A stretch of 64,000 nucleotides of DNA, from positions 1-64,000 of the forward strand of contig JABGXW010000048.1 in NCBI GenBank assembly GCA_018675575.1. The letters run 5' to 3'. Below, in pieces: positions 44,382-52,798 of the stretch (positions are counted from its first letter, which is position 1; each line of letters opens with the position of its first letter). This DNA comes from Bacteriovoracaceae bacterium. GTDB lineage: Bacteria; Bdellovibrionota; Bacteriovoracia; Bacteriovoracales; Bacteriovoracaceae. The position numbers were made by a program, and so were the translations under genes. The notes beneath the pieces were generated by a model. That model was given only the letters and a program-made list of their open reading frames with translations, had not been told where the DNA came from and ran no database searches.

Positions 44382-45440
44382 ATGTTTACATTATGTGTAA
44401 TGAATGAATATGTCTGGGGAAACCAGGAAACTCAATATTTCTATGAATTAAACCCTATAATGGTGTTAGAGGCCATTGAGGCGGTTGGTCTTGCCACCAC
44501 CGGCCGATGCTTACCTCTCAATAGTATGGAAAATAGAGTTTACGAAATTGAATTAAACCAACCCCTTGGAAAAAATGATTCACCTAGTGATAGCTATGTT
44601 GTTGCAAAATTTTATCGTCCCGGCAGATGGAGCGAATCTCAAATTTTAGATGAACATCAATTTTTACTTGATTTAAATTCTAATGAAATTCCTGTCATCG
44701 CTCCATTAGTAATCAATGGTAAAACATTATTTAAAATAAAAGATCACGACCTTTTATATACCATTTTCCCCAAACAAGGTGGACGAAACCCTGATGAACT
44801 AGATGAAGAGCAATTAGAACAAATAGGACGACTGCTTGGGAGAATTCATTCTGTTGGAAAGTCAAAAGTATCTGATCATAGGATTACTATATCGCCACAT
44901 AGTTTTGGAACTCAAAATATAAGTTTTCTTGATAAATCAAATGCCATTCCTTCCCTGATTAATAATCAGTACCTCGATATGGCACATGAAATTGTAGAGT
45001 TGATGACTCCGCTTTTTGAAAATATTGATTATCACCGAATTCATGGTGACTGCCATGCGGGTAATATTTTACATAAAGATTCAGGATTCTTCTTTGTAGA
45101 TTTTGATGACATGCTTAATGGTCCCGCAGTACAGGATGTTTGGCTAATAATTCCAGGAGTAGATCACCGCTCTAAACAAGACCGATTAATTTTACTTGAA
45201 GCTTATGAAACTATGTGTGATTTTAACTACCAATCCTTAAAACTTATTGAGCCATTAAGAACATTAAGGTTTATCCACTTTTCTGCGTGGCTTACAAAGC
45301 GCTGGGAAGACCCATCTTTTAAAATTGCTTTCCCACACTTTGCATCTGATGATTATTGGAATATAGGTCTTAGAGATTTAATTGATCAAAAAATGCTGAT
45401 AGAAGATATTATCAACCCCTCACCTTATCGCGGTCATTAA
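44382..45440 (+). CDS. srkA: Stress response kinase A (YihE family)
   Basis: 352 aa, matching E. coli SrkA (YihE) over the full length: LNSMENRVYEI, VVAKFYRPGRWSESQILDEHQFLL, FPKQGGRNP, HRIHGDCHAGNIL (catalytic loop), VDFDDMLNGPAVQDVW and WLTKRWEDPSF. It is a Ser/Thr kinase that protects stressed cells. An alternative in-frame ATG at 44400 (MNEYVWG) is possible; neither start has a clear ribosome-binding site. Its end overlaps the DksA-like gene by 4 bases on the other strand. Confidence 0.94.
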   Translation: MFTLCVMNEYVWGNQETQYFYELNPIMVLEAIEAVGLATTGRCLPLNSMENRVYEIELNQPLGKNDSPSDSYVVAKFYRPGRWSESQILDEHQFLLDLNSNEIPVIAPLVINGKTLFKIKDHDLLYTIFPKQGGRNPDELDEEQLEQIGRLLGRIHSVGKSKVSDHRITISPHSFGTQNISFLDKSNAIPSLINNQYLDMAHEIVELMTPLFENIDYHRIHGDCHAGNILHKDSGFFFVDFDDMLNGPAVQDVWLIIPGVDHRSKQDRLILLEAYETMCDFNYQSLKLIEPLRTLRFIHFSAWLTKRWEDPSFKIAFPHFASDDYWNIGLRDLIDQKMLIEDIINPSPYRGH

Positions 45441-45772
45441 CTGGTTCTAGATGCACAAGAAATACATTGTGTGGCCTCAGGCATAACTTTCAATCTCTTT
45501 TCAGAAATATCTTCCTCACATATCAAACACTCTCCAAACTCACCATCTTTCAGTCTTTTTAAAGCTTGATTTAAAAGCAACAATCTCATTTCTAAGTTTC
45601 TTTGAGAGGCTTCGTTAATGCTCTTTTCATTCAAGGCCTCCATTCGAGAAAGTCTTCCAATGGCATTATCTGGAGAGATCGGCTTAGTTGTAGCTTTTAT
45701 ATTTATAATTTCTTGTGAAACTTCATCCATTGTTTTTTGAATAAGGTCTTTATAGAATTGTTCATTATTCAT
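45437..45772 (-). CDS. DksA/TraR-type zinc-finger protein
   Basis: 111 aa from the ATG at 45772 (an in-frame ATG at 45787 is also possible). A helical N-terminal part leads to a four-cysteine zinc finger with CLIC...CISC at the C-terminus. DksA proteins bind RNA polymerase and modulate transcription, for instance with ppGpp; this one is shorter than E. coli DksA (151 aa). The start lies within the end of the isomerase-like gene, so the two are translated together. Confidence 0.85.
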   Translation of the reverse strand: MNNEQFYKDLIQKTMDEVSQEIINIKATTKPISPDNAIGRLSRMEALNEKSINEASQRNLEMRLLLLNQALKRLKDGEFGECLICEEDISEKRLKVMPEATQCISCASRTS

Positions 45773-46424
45773 CTGTAGCTGCCCCATAATTCTTAACGAA
45801 AGAATTATATTTTTCCAAGTCTATTTTTTCCTTTCCCGATATAAATAAATCTAAATTCTCTATAGAGTCATTTCCCCAGAAAAGTTCATTTTCATAGATA
45901 AATGTAGGAACCCCAAAAACATCATTTTCTTGAGCATTTTTAACATTTAGTTTTAATGATTTTCTTATATCTTTTTCAGTCACTCGATTAATATATTGAG
46001 AACCATCTAACCCTTGTTCATTTAAAATATTTATTATGATATCGGGGTTCCCTATATCCCTCCCCTCTTCCCATCCTTTGCAAAAGATCGTATCAATAAT
46101 CGTAAACTGACTCTCTCCAGCATTTTCTATTAATGCACATCTTAATGCGTATAAGGAGTTGAATGGTAGCTCTTCCGGAGGATTAAAGAGAATATCATTT
46201 TTTAGCGAATATCTTAAGCAGTCTTTAAATAAATAATTTCTCTTCGATACAATTTCAGCTGGTCCCTTTGTTTCATGAAAATGAATTATCGTTGCTAATG
46301 ACACAGGTATATAAGTCATCTGTATATTTTGTTTCGTCCATTTATCGAGAAATGTTTTATGTTTCTGCCAGGAGAGATAAGAATAAGGAGAAAGAAAATC
46401 AAAGTAGTAATATAAGTTTTTCAT
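45765..46424 (-). CDS. DsbA-family protein, 2-hydroxychromene-2-carboxylate isomerase type
   Basis: 219 aa thioredoxin-fold protein without a CxxC motif. It starts YYYFDFLSPYSYL, where family members have the catalytic Ser that binds glutathione, and ends with FGVPTFIYENELFWGND, typical of HCCA isomerases and GST-kappa. No signal peptide, so cytoplasmic. Actual substrate unknown. It is co-translated with the DksA-like gene that follows. Confidence 0.82.
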   Translation of the reverse strand: MKNLYYYFDFLSPYSYLSWQKHKTFLDKWTKQNIQMTYIPVSLATIIHFHETKGPAEIVSKRNYLFKDCLRYSLKNDILFNPPEELPFNSLYALRCALIENAGESQFTIIDTIFCKGWEEGRDIGNPDIIINILNEQGLDGSQYINRVTEKDIRKSLKLNVKNAQENDVFGVPTFIYENELFWGNDSIENLDLFISGKEKIDLEKYNSFVKNYGAATDE

Positions 46425-46497
46425 ATGCTATCCATATATGTAAAAAATAGTTTGATTTGTATTTTAAAACTTCTTATCATTAACAAATGGAGAATAA

Positions 46498-46803
46498 ATG
46501 ACAAAAAGAAATCTTATTAAAATATTATTGCCTCTATGTTTAATCGCTTGCAACCAAAAAGAATATACTAAGGATATTTGTAATCAATTATCTTTTAGAG
46601 GCTTTAAAGGTTCACCGGCTGCTCTCAACGAATTAAATAAGAATTGTAAAAACATTAATTATAAATACACAAAAGACTATTGCCAAAAAATACTTACTCG
46701 CTTTATACTCACTGGAAATCAAAAATTAATTATCGCAGAGTTTGGATTGATGGCCCCTTCATGCTTAACAGAAAGTGACCTCAACAGATTTATTACTAAA
46801 TAA
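46498..46803 (+). CDS. Small lipoprotein of unknown function
   Basis: 101 aa. A clear lipobox (CLIAC) makes residue 18 the lipidated Cys. Four further cysteines (DIC, NC, YC and SC) could form two disulfides in the periplasm. A GGAG ribosome-binding site precedes the ATG. It ends one base before a converging gene. No family recognised. Confidence 0.72.
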   Translation: MTKRNLIKILLPLCLIACNQKEYTKDICNQLSFRGFKGSPAALNELNKNCKNINYKYTKDYCQKILTRFILTGNQKLIIAEFGLMAPSCLTESDLNRFITK

Positions 46804-46804
46804 A

Positions 46805-46999
46805 TTATTTATTTAGGCTCACAATAATGAACATGGCAGCAGCCAATGAAATTCCTATCACAAGGAAAATCTGAATCTTTCCTGATTTTCTATCTTCGTC
46901 GGAGAATTCACCCAAGCCTTTTGAGTTTCGTTTATTCTCTTTCTTTTTCTCTGTTCGTTTTTTGTCTTTTTGACGTCGTTTCTCAGATTTTTTAGACAT
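46805..46999 (-). CDS. Small basic protein with C-terminal membrane helix
   Basis: 64 aa: the first 40 residues are almost all charged (mostly Lys and Arg), followed by one membrane helix (IQIFLVIGISLAAAMFII). Such a tail-anchored layout places the basic part in the cytoplasm. Upstream is GGTGATCTC before ATG, a weak ribosome-binding site. It follows the 90-aa gene by 9 bases and is probably in the same transcript. Function unknown. Confidence 0.6.
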   Translation of the reverse strand: MSKKSEKRRQKDKKRTEKKKENKRNSKGLGEFSDEDRKSGKIQIFLVIGISLAAAMFIIVSLNK

Positions 47000-47008
47000 G
47001 AGATCACC

Positions 47009-47281
47009 CTAATGAATTGAATTTATAATATCTTCAAAGTATCTTTTAAATTTTGAACTTGTGACTATTTTAAAATCATCACTATCATTTAAAATCCAAT
47101 TTTTGTTTTCAACAAAGTCTTCTTCTTGAAGCAAAGTTTTTTCTTTATCAATCACTTCTCGGTTAAGACCAAAGCTAAGGTATAAATTATCTATCATTTT
47201 TTCATTTTGGAGAACTATTTCACGAGCACGTTTAACAGCATTTTGTGCTGGTCTTGTTCTCATTTCTATCTCTTGATTCAT
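47009..47281 (-). CDS. Small protein of unknown function
   Basis: 90 aa, helical and acidic, no signal peptide, no named family. The only prominent phrase is ARPAQNAVKRAREIVLQNEKMIDNLY-like start (RPAQNAVKRAREIV). It is divergent from the MtfA-like gene and shares an inverted-repeat region with it; it is 9 bases ahead of the membrane protein gene at 46805-46999. Confidence 0.6.
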   Translation of the reverse strand: MNQEIEMRTRPAQNAVKRAREIVLQNEKMIDNLYLSFGLNREVIDKEKTLLQEEDFVENKNWILNDSDDFKIVTSSKFKRYFEDIINSIH

Positions 47282-47296
47282 AGTTTTCCTTAAAAT

Positions 47297-47322
47297 AGTA
47301 TGTACTTATAAGTATACATACT
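47297..47322. promoter_or_regulatory. Palindromic element between divergent genes
   Basis: AGTATGTA (47297-47304) and TACATACT (47315-47322) are exact inverted copies, and CTTATAAG between them is itself palindromic although shifted by one base. It lies between the 90-aa gene (minus) and the MtfA-like gene (plus). A dimeric regulator could bind here. Inference only. Confidence 0.35.
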
Positions 47323-47395
47323 GTTTACTTAAATAATAGAGAAGAAACTTGCGCAAAGCATTCTAACTCAAGGAAAAAGTATTTTTGAAATTATT

Positions 47396-48046
47396 GTGTT
47401 TCCATTATTTGTTTTCTTTATGGCCATTTTAGGTATCCTCTTTTGGAAACTAGGCCCATGGAACAACCGGCAACGAATTCTTTCCTATGAATTTCCGGAA
47501 GGTTGGCAGGTAGAAATCGAGCAAACAATTTCCTCCTTCCATGAAATGACACCCACTCTTAAGAAAAAACTCCAGAAGGGAATACAAGTGCTGATGGCCG
47601 AAAAGCAATGGCACTCTGCAGAATCAGGAGAGCTGATACATCGCTACAAATTAAAGTCATTGATACTTGGGGCCTGGGTGGGGGCATGTAGCAAAGACCC
47701 CTATTTTAAAAATATTGAAAATATGGAACTTGGAGTTCTATCCTCTCATTACACATTATCGATTCAATATGATTCAAATGGAATTTACTCGCATAAATGG
47801 TTCCAACCAGAACTTGTAAAAGAGCTTGGAATTGATAATTTTTCATTTAAATACAGAGGGGTCTTAGCAGAATGGGCTGCAAACATGACTTATCAACAAA
47901 ATGTGTTTACAAACTGTCTCGACCACATTCATTTTGATCTCAGCCTATTTCCTCTATTATTTGAAGTTTACCTGACAGATTCTGAATCTTTAAAAAGCTC
48001 GCTGCCAAAATTAGTGGATTTTTACGATGATTTTTTGAGATTGTAG
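47396..48046 (+). CDS. MtfA-like protein without the zinc-protease motif
   Basis: 216 aa starting with GTG at 47396; a rare ATT at 47381 has a better-placed AGGAAA site upstream and would extend the N-terminal membrane helix (IFEIIVFPLFVFFMAI), so the true start is unsure. After the helix the sequence follows the plan of MtfA (Mlc titration factor, zinc peptidase): MTPTLKKKLQKGIQVLMAEKQW, and the C-terminal SESLKSSLPKLVDFYDDF that corresponds to the MtfA end. But the HExxH zinc site is replaced by LAEWAAN, so it cannot be a zinc peptidase of this kind. It may be a pseudoenzyme. Confidence 0.55.
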   Translation: MFPLFVFFMAILGILFWKLGPWNNRQRILSYEFPEGWQVEIEQTISSFHEMTPTLKKKLQKGIQVLMAEKQWHSAESGELIHRYKLKSLILGAWVGACSKDPYFKNIENMELGVLSSHYTLSIQYDSNGIYSHKWFQPELVKELGIDNFSFKYRGVLAEWAANMTYQQNVFTNCLDHIHFDLSLFPLLFEVYLTDSESLKSSLPKLVDFYDDFLRL

Positions 48047-48082
48047 AGGAAGTTGAGGCAACTGAGTCATACCCAATGTAAA

Positions 48083-49360
48083 TTATTTCTTCTTGCCCAC
48101 TAATATTTCTCTCCCATCAAGATAAGGTTTCAATACATCTGGAACAGTTACACTACCATCCTCATTCTGATGACATTCTAAGAAAGGAACCATAATTCTT
48201 GGTGTTGCTACAGCTGTATTATTTAACGTATGACAAAATTGGACCTTTCCATCTTTGTCACGGTATCTAATATTTGTTCTTCTCGCCTGCCAATCATGAA
48301 GAGATGAACAACTATGTGTCTCACGATATTTGTTTTCACTAGGAACCCAACATTCAATATCAAACATTTTAACTTTCCCTGTCCCCATATCACCAGTGCA
48401 ACATTCTATAACTCTATAAGGCAGTCCAAGCTCAGTTACAATTTCTTCAGAAGTATATAATAGTTTTTCATGCCATTCATTTGAAGCTCTGAGATCATTT
48501 GTACAAATGACATATTGTTCAGTTTTTTGAAATTGGTGAACTCTAATAAGACCACGTACATCTCGCCCATATGAGCCAGCCTCTCTTCTAAAACATGGAG
48601 AATATCCCGCATAAGTTATTGGCAAATCAGATTCGTTTAAAATTTCTCCGGCATGTAAAGAGTTTAGTTGAACTTCGGCGGTTCCTGAAAGATACAAATC
48701 ATCTTCGGGTAAATAATATACCTGATCTTTTCCTTTAGGAAAATGTCCCGTTCCTACCAATGCATGATCTCTTGCTAATGCAGGTGCAGATATTAATGTA
48801 AAACCCCTATCCAAAAGTTTTGCCATAGCAAACCTATGTAAGGCCATCTCTAAAAGAACCATTTCATTTCTCAGTGAATAAGATCTTGAACCGCATACTC
48901 TTGCAATTTGTTCGAATTCAGCCCAGTTATTTTTTTCTAATATCTCGACATGGTCGAGTGGCTTGAATGAGAAGCCAGGAAGAGTCCCCATCTTTTTAAC
49001 TTCAACATTATCGTCTTCATCTTTACCAATTGGTGTATTTTTATCGGGGATACTGGGTACTTGTAATAATAAAAGATAAAGTTGTTCCTCTTTATCTTTT
49101 AGTTCGGGTTCCAATTCTTTAATTGAATTTCCTATTTCTTTACCTTTAGCAATAAGAGCTGGTCTTTCTTCGTTGGAAGCCTTAGGTATTTGCTTACTTG
49201 TTTGGTTCTTTTCTGTGCTTAAGGCCTGTACTTCATTTTTAAGTTCGACCACATTCTTATCCAAACTTAACAATGCATCCAAATCTAAATTTTCATGTTT
49301 TACTTCAATTGCTTTTTTTACAGCTTCTACATTTTCTCTAATAAATTTAATATCTAACAT
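48083..49360 (-). CDS. serS: Seryl-tRNA synthetase
   Basis: 425 aa, normal length. The N-terminal coiled-coil arm (about 30-105) and the class II motifs are present: motif 2 with SPCFRREAGSYGRDVRGLIRVHQF and motif 3 with CHTLNNTAVATPRIMVPFLE. It charges tRNA(Ser). The gene is alone on the minus strand; the NADAR-domain gene ends 22 bases upstream on the same strand, so they may share a transcript. Confidence 0.98.
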   Translation of the reverse strand: MLDIKFIRENVEAVKKAIEVKHENLDLDALLSLDKNVVELKNEVQALSTEKNQTSKQIPKASNEERPALIAKGKEIGNSIKELEPELKDKEEQLYLLLLQVPSIPDKNTPIGKDEDDNVEVKKMGTLPGFSFKPLDHVEILEKNNWAEFEQIARVCGSRSYSLRNEMVLLEMALHRFAMAKLLDRGFTLISAPALARDHALVGTGHFPKGKDQVYYLPEDDLYLSGTAEVQLNSLHAGEILNESDLPITYAGYSPCFRREAGSYGRDVRGLIRVHQFQKTEQYVICTNDLRASNEWHEKLLYTSEEIVTELGLPYRVIECCTGDMGTGKVKMFDIECWVPSENKYRETHSCSSLHDWQARRTNIRYRDKDGKVQFCHTLNNTAVATPRIMVPFLECHQNEDGSVTVPDVLKPYLDGREILVGKKK

Positions 49361-49382
49361 TCTCTATCCGTTATTTGCTATT

Positions 49383-50036
49383 TTATAATTTTTTTAATTC
49401 TGCTCTTATCTCCATCCATATTATATTATATTTCCAAGCAGGAGGAGCATCTTTTTCCACTTTATGGTCAGGAATCAAGACTAAGCCTTTAGTTCTGAGA
49501 AGAATGTCTTTTACATTCTTGTTTTGCAAAACTTTTGCCCACATTATCTTCTTTATTAAATTATAATGCTCGCCTTTCTTATGAGTGTTATAAGTCATTC
49601 TTTTTCCCTTATAAGTCACCCAGTTGATATTATTTGCTTTCATTATTTTAGAGGCAAGTGAACCGGCTTTTTTAGCTTCATAGGCTATCATCTTTTCAAC
49701 TTCTAATCGGGTATGATCCCATTTGGTATTTTTTAAGAGAAATCGTTTATCTTGTCTGGTCTCAGGATATTTCATTGATTGCCATAGTCCCTCAACCGAT
49801 TGATAAGTCCGTCCTTCAAATTTAAAAGGAGTATGTGCAAAGTTTGATAATAAACCTAGTTGATTTCTTTTTGAAAGTACGACCTCTCCTGACTTTACGT
49901 CCTGGGGAAGTACTTCCCACCATTTTGCAGAAGTTTTATCTACAGATTTCCACCAGATGGCAGGGTAACCCTTCTCTGATGAAAGAGCTGAAAGACAAGC
50001 CCCAAGAAGTATGCTTAAAAGCAGTAACTTAGACAT
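49383..50036 (-). CDS. Exported NADAR-domain protein
   Basis: 217 aa from the ATG at 50036 (a TTG one codon earlier is also open; AGGAG fits the ATG). The body is a NADAR domain: LSNF (63-66) with F.FEGRTYQSVEGLWQSMK (73-89) and a C-terminal PPAWKYNIIWMEIR. NADAR enzymes act on ADP-ribose derivatives, e.g. removing ADP-ribose from guanine or acting on riboflavin-pathway intermediates, and normally stay in the cytoplasm. Here a signal sequence comes first (SKLLLLSILLGAC, a lipobox-like LGAC with Cys14; alternatively cleavage after LSALS), so the protein should be exported. That is unusual and suggests a target outside the cytoplasm. Confidence 0.8.
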   Translation of the reverse strand: MSKLLLLSILLGACLSALSSEKGYPAIWWKSVDKTSAKWWEVLPQDVKSGEVVLSKRNQLGLLSNFAHTPFKFEGRTYQSVEGLWQSMKYPETRQDKRFLLKNTKWDHTRLEVEKMIAYEAKKAGSLASKIMKANNINWVTYKGKRMTYNTHKKGEHYNLIKKIMWAKVLQNKNVKDILLRTKGLVLIPDHKVEKDAPPAWKYNIIWMEIRAELKKL

Positions 50037-50159
50037 CAATATCTCCTTTTAATGGATTATGCCCCAAGAAAGATCAATATAAAAGAGTTAGACACCTTGC
50101 CCTTTAGAAATCGTGATCTTTTAGGTATAGTGCAAAAAACTAAGACGGAGAGATGAATT

Positions 50160-50390
50160 ATGGCCGCTAAATGTAAGTTTTGTGGAAATGAAATTTTTTG
50201 GATGAAAGATGGACGCAAGAACGTGCCCCATGAACTTGATGGCGGAAAGCATAGTTGTGAAGAAATGCAAAAAGCAATAAAATCAACTGTCAGTATGTCA
50301 CCAAGTAGCTTATCCCCAGAAGAAATAGCAAAATACGAAGCTCAAATAAATGCTGCTGCGAACAAGGCAAAAAAGCAATCTGTAGAGTAG
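50160..50390 (+). CDS. Small zinc-ribbon-like protein
   Basis: 76 aa. The N-terminus has CKFC (residues 5-8) and the distant HSC near residue 31-33, as expected of a single zinc-binding site; FWMKDGRKNVPHELDG between them is a phrase I associate with small cytoplasmic zinc-ribbon proteins. The rest is Ala-, Ser- and Lys-rich. A GGAG site precedes the ATG. Function unknown. Confidence 0.65.
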   Translation: MAAKCKFCGNEIFWMKDGRKNVPHELDGGKHSCEEMQKAIKSTVSMSPSSLSPEEIAKYEAQINAAANKAKKQSVE

Positions 50391-50475
50391 AAAGGAGCTT
50401 CTTAATGCTGCAATTGATGACCAAATGTTCCACAAATGCTAAATTAACGGGAATTAAACTCATAAAGAGGTAGAA

Positions 50476-51381
50476 ATGATACGTACATTTCAATCAGAGC
50501 TTAAAAAATATAGACCCTGGAAAATTCTCAAGAAAGAACTTCTTAAGGATATGTTTCCCAACATCAAAATACATATTGGCCATCTCAGCTATTATGACCT
50601 TATATCGGTACTCGTTAATTCAGAAGGTGAACCTATAGCACTTAAAGACAATCAAGCTGATACAAAATCATTTATGGCATTTACTGAAGATAGCCTCCTC
50701 AATAGAATTGCCGATTCCTACTCTGAAGAAGAAATACTCAACGCCAATTATTCAGACCTCTGTCTTCCACAACATCACCTAAGAACTTTTATGGTTGGCG
50801 ATCTTATAAAATACCTTTCTACCAATACGAAAGTTAAAAGCATTAAGATAAATCCCGTTCTCTTTAGTTCAGACAATTTCGACAAGAATCTTTATTTTTG
50901 TGAAGATGTTATCTTTGCACCTATTTTCGACACTATCACGCAGAAATATATGATGACCGATCCTGACCAGGCACTAGCACTTCTTTCGATAAAGACAAAA
51001 GATATGGAAAGGTTTGGAATTGAAATAACCTTTCATGCCATAACAAATTCAGACCTTTCTGAAGAAAAGGAAAGTAGACAGGTCACTATTAAAGAAAAAA
51101 TTGAAGAATTGGCGTTCTGTGTTCCTCGATTACCAATTAAAAGAGGATCAGCTTCTATCTATTGTGTGATTCTAAATCTTGACAATGAAATGGAGGAGAC
51201 GGCATTCATCAGAGACTATAAAACTTTTGATAAACATTCCGACGTCATTTTTCTCAATTCAAACCTTGAAATTAAAACAGGTCAACTTGAACAAATTGTC
51301 TATGATGGTGAAATGATCGATACTATCTTCACTCCCATTATTGAATGGCAAAGAAAAAAGCATCAAGATCTTTGGAAGTAA
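50476..51381 (+). CDS. Protein of unknown function
   Basis: 301 aa, no signal peptide and no membrane helix, so cytoplasmic. Mixed alpha/beta, with the phrases YYDLISVLVNSEGEPIALK and DYKTFDKHSDVIFLNSN. I recognise no family or catalytic motif. A GAGGT-type ribosome-binding site precedes the ATG. It stands alone in plus orientation; the codon use is like its neighbours. Confidence 0.65.
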   Translation: MIRTFQSELKKYRPWKILKKELLKDMFPNIKIHIGHLSYYDLISVLVNSEGEPIALKDNQADTKSFMAFTEDSLLNRIADSYSEEEILNANYSDLCLPQHHLRTFMVGDLIKYLSTNTKVKSIKINPVLFSSDNFDKNLYFCEDVIFAPIFDTITQKYMMTDPDQALALLSIKTKDMERFGIEITFHAITNSDLSEEKESRQVTIKEKIEELAFCVPRLPIKRGSASIYCVILNLDNEMEETAFIRDYKTFDKHSDVIFLNSNLEIKTGQLEQIVYDGEMIDTIFTPIIEWQRKKHQDLWK

Positions 51382-51493
51382 GCGAGTTACTTAGCATTAC
51401 ATGAACCCATTTGTACCTCACTCGATCTTTTAACTTATTGAAATCATGAATTCACGATTGTTTTCCCACCTAAAAATTATGCTAAAAATACTG

Positions 51494-51499
51494 TATAAT
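51494..51499 (+). promoter_or_regulatory. -10 promoter box before the exported cysteine-rich protein
   Basis: Perfect TATAAT 57 bases before the ATG at 51556. No convincing -35 box at 16-18 bases. Between it and the start lies a GC-rich stretch with GGCG and CGCC that can pair, so the leader may fold. Confidence 0.4.
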
Positions 51500-51555
51500 A
51501 CTTGTAGGCTGCTTCTTGGGCGTTTTGGCACGCGCCTCTTATAAGGGAGGATTCC

Positions 51556-52218
51556 ATGAAGGTAGCGATGATAACGATGTTTTTTAATGCATGTCTTCTG
51601 ACTTCAGTAGCAGCGATTGAACTTGTAAATACTCATGAGCGGAATCCACAAATAGAGAAATGTCTTCAGGAAATACTGAGTTCAGACCTCATCAAACATA
51701 AGTTTCCAGAACTCTTAACTAATAAACATGATTCTTCAGGTTACTCCTTCTTAATGGAGGTTGATCAATATTGTATTTGTCATGCCAAGAATCTAAGTTT
51801 TGAAGTTGAATTGAAAAAGCGCGATCAGATCGCTTTCGAATTTAGAGATAAAAGTAAACGTCATTCAGTGATGGACCAATGCTCTTTAAATAATTTTTCT
51901 AAATATCATCTTGGAATATTTTTTGAAATGATGGTTTCAACTAGAGTTCGATACACAATTGAAAATAAACTTGAGGGCAGAATGATCGCGGGGGTAAAGC
52001 AATTAGCTTCTGAAAATTCAGTTAGAAATCGACTATTATGTTTAGAGTCTAAAATACTTCAACAATGTACTAAGATACAAAGTCTCCATTCCACCTTTCA
52101 ATGTGTAAGTAAATTTATCTCTAATTCAAACAGAATAGATTTTATTGGGAAGTCTTGTCCTAAATTCAAAGCATTCGGAGAAGAAGAGAATTTTCAAACA
52201 CTTGGCGAGGTCATTTAA
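51556..52218 (+). CDS. Exported cysteine-rich protein of unknown function
   Basis: 220 aa with a signal peptide (MKVAMITMFFNACLLTSVAA). The mature protein has eight cysteines, including a CIC near residue 73, which suggests disulfides in the periplasm or outside the cell. GGGAGG sits 8 bases before the ATG. No named family. It is followed by a 60-base spacer before msrA. Confidence 0.7.
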   Translation: MKVAMITMFFNACLLTSVAAIELVNTHERNPQIEKCLQEILSSDLIKHKFPELLTNKHDSSGYSFLMEVDQYCICHAKNLSFEVELKKRDQIAFEFRDKSKRHSVMDQCSLNNFSKYHLGIFFEMMVSTRVRYTIENKLEGRMIAGVKQLASENSVRNRLLCLESKILQQCTKIQSLHSTFQCVSKFISNSNRIDFIGKSCPKFKAFGEEENFQTLGEVI

Positions 52219-52279
52219 GTACAAATTAAGTTTCATTTTATGCTAAACTTTCTCGTAGAAAGTACCAATAGGAGAATTA

Positions 52280-52750
52280 ATGGAGATTGCTTATTTTGCT
52301 GCAGGCTGCTTTTGGGGAGTTGAAGATACGTTTATGAAAACCGAAGGTGTTTCTGCAACAGAAGTTGGATACATGAACGGTTCTGAACCCGATCCAAATT
52401 ATCGTACCGTCTGTGGTGGAAATACAGGCCATGCTGAAGCAGTCAAAGTAATATTTAATTCTGAAGTCATCAATTATAAAAGCCTCGTTATTTTATTTTT
52501 TGAAATTCATAACCCCACAACCATGAATCAACAAGGTCCTGACATTGGTTCACAATACAGATCAGGTATTTTTACTATTAGTAATGAACAATTTTCAACC
52601 AGTAATAATATCATGAACCAACTTGAGGCAGAGAACAGATTCACCGCCCCTATTGTTACAATAATAGAGCCCGCGAAAGAATTTTATAGAGCTGAGACCT
52701 ACCATCAACAATATTTAAAAAAAAATGGTGGTGGAACTTGTAAATTATAA
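52280..52750 (+). CDS. msrA: Peptide methionine (S)-sulfoxide reductase MsrA
   Basis: 156 aa. AAGCFWGVED carries the catalytic Cys in GCFWG, followed by GHAEAVKVIF and QGPDIGSQYRSGIF. It has no signal peptide, so cytoplasmic. It ends with TCKL, whose Cys can resolve the sulfenic acid. The exported MsrB is encoded at 57606, so the two stereoisomers of methionine sulfoxide are repaired in different compartments. The amidase gene follows closely. Confidence 0.95.
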   Translation: MEIAYFAAGCFWGVEDTFMKTEGVSATEVGYMNGSEPDPNYRTVCGGNTGHAEAVKVIFNSEVINYKSLVILFFEIHNPTTMNQQGPDIGSQYRSGIFTISNEQFSTSNNIMNQLEAENRFTAPIVTIIEPAKEFYRAETYHQQYLKKNGGGTCKL

Positions 52751-52798
52751 ATGATCTTAAATGGACAAAAATCCATACAAACCTTAAAATTATCTAAC

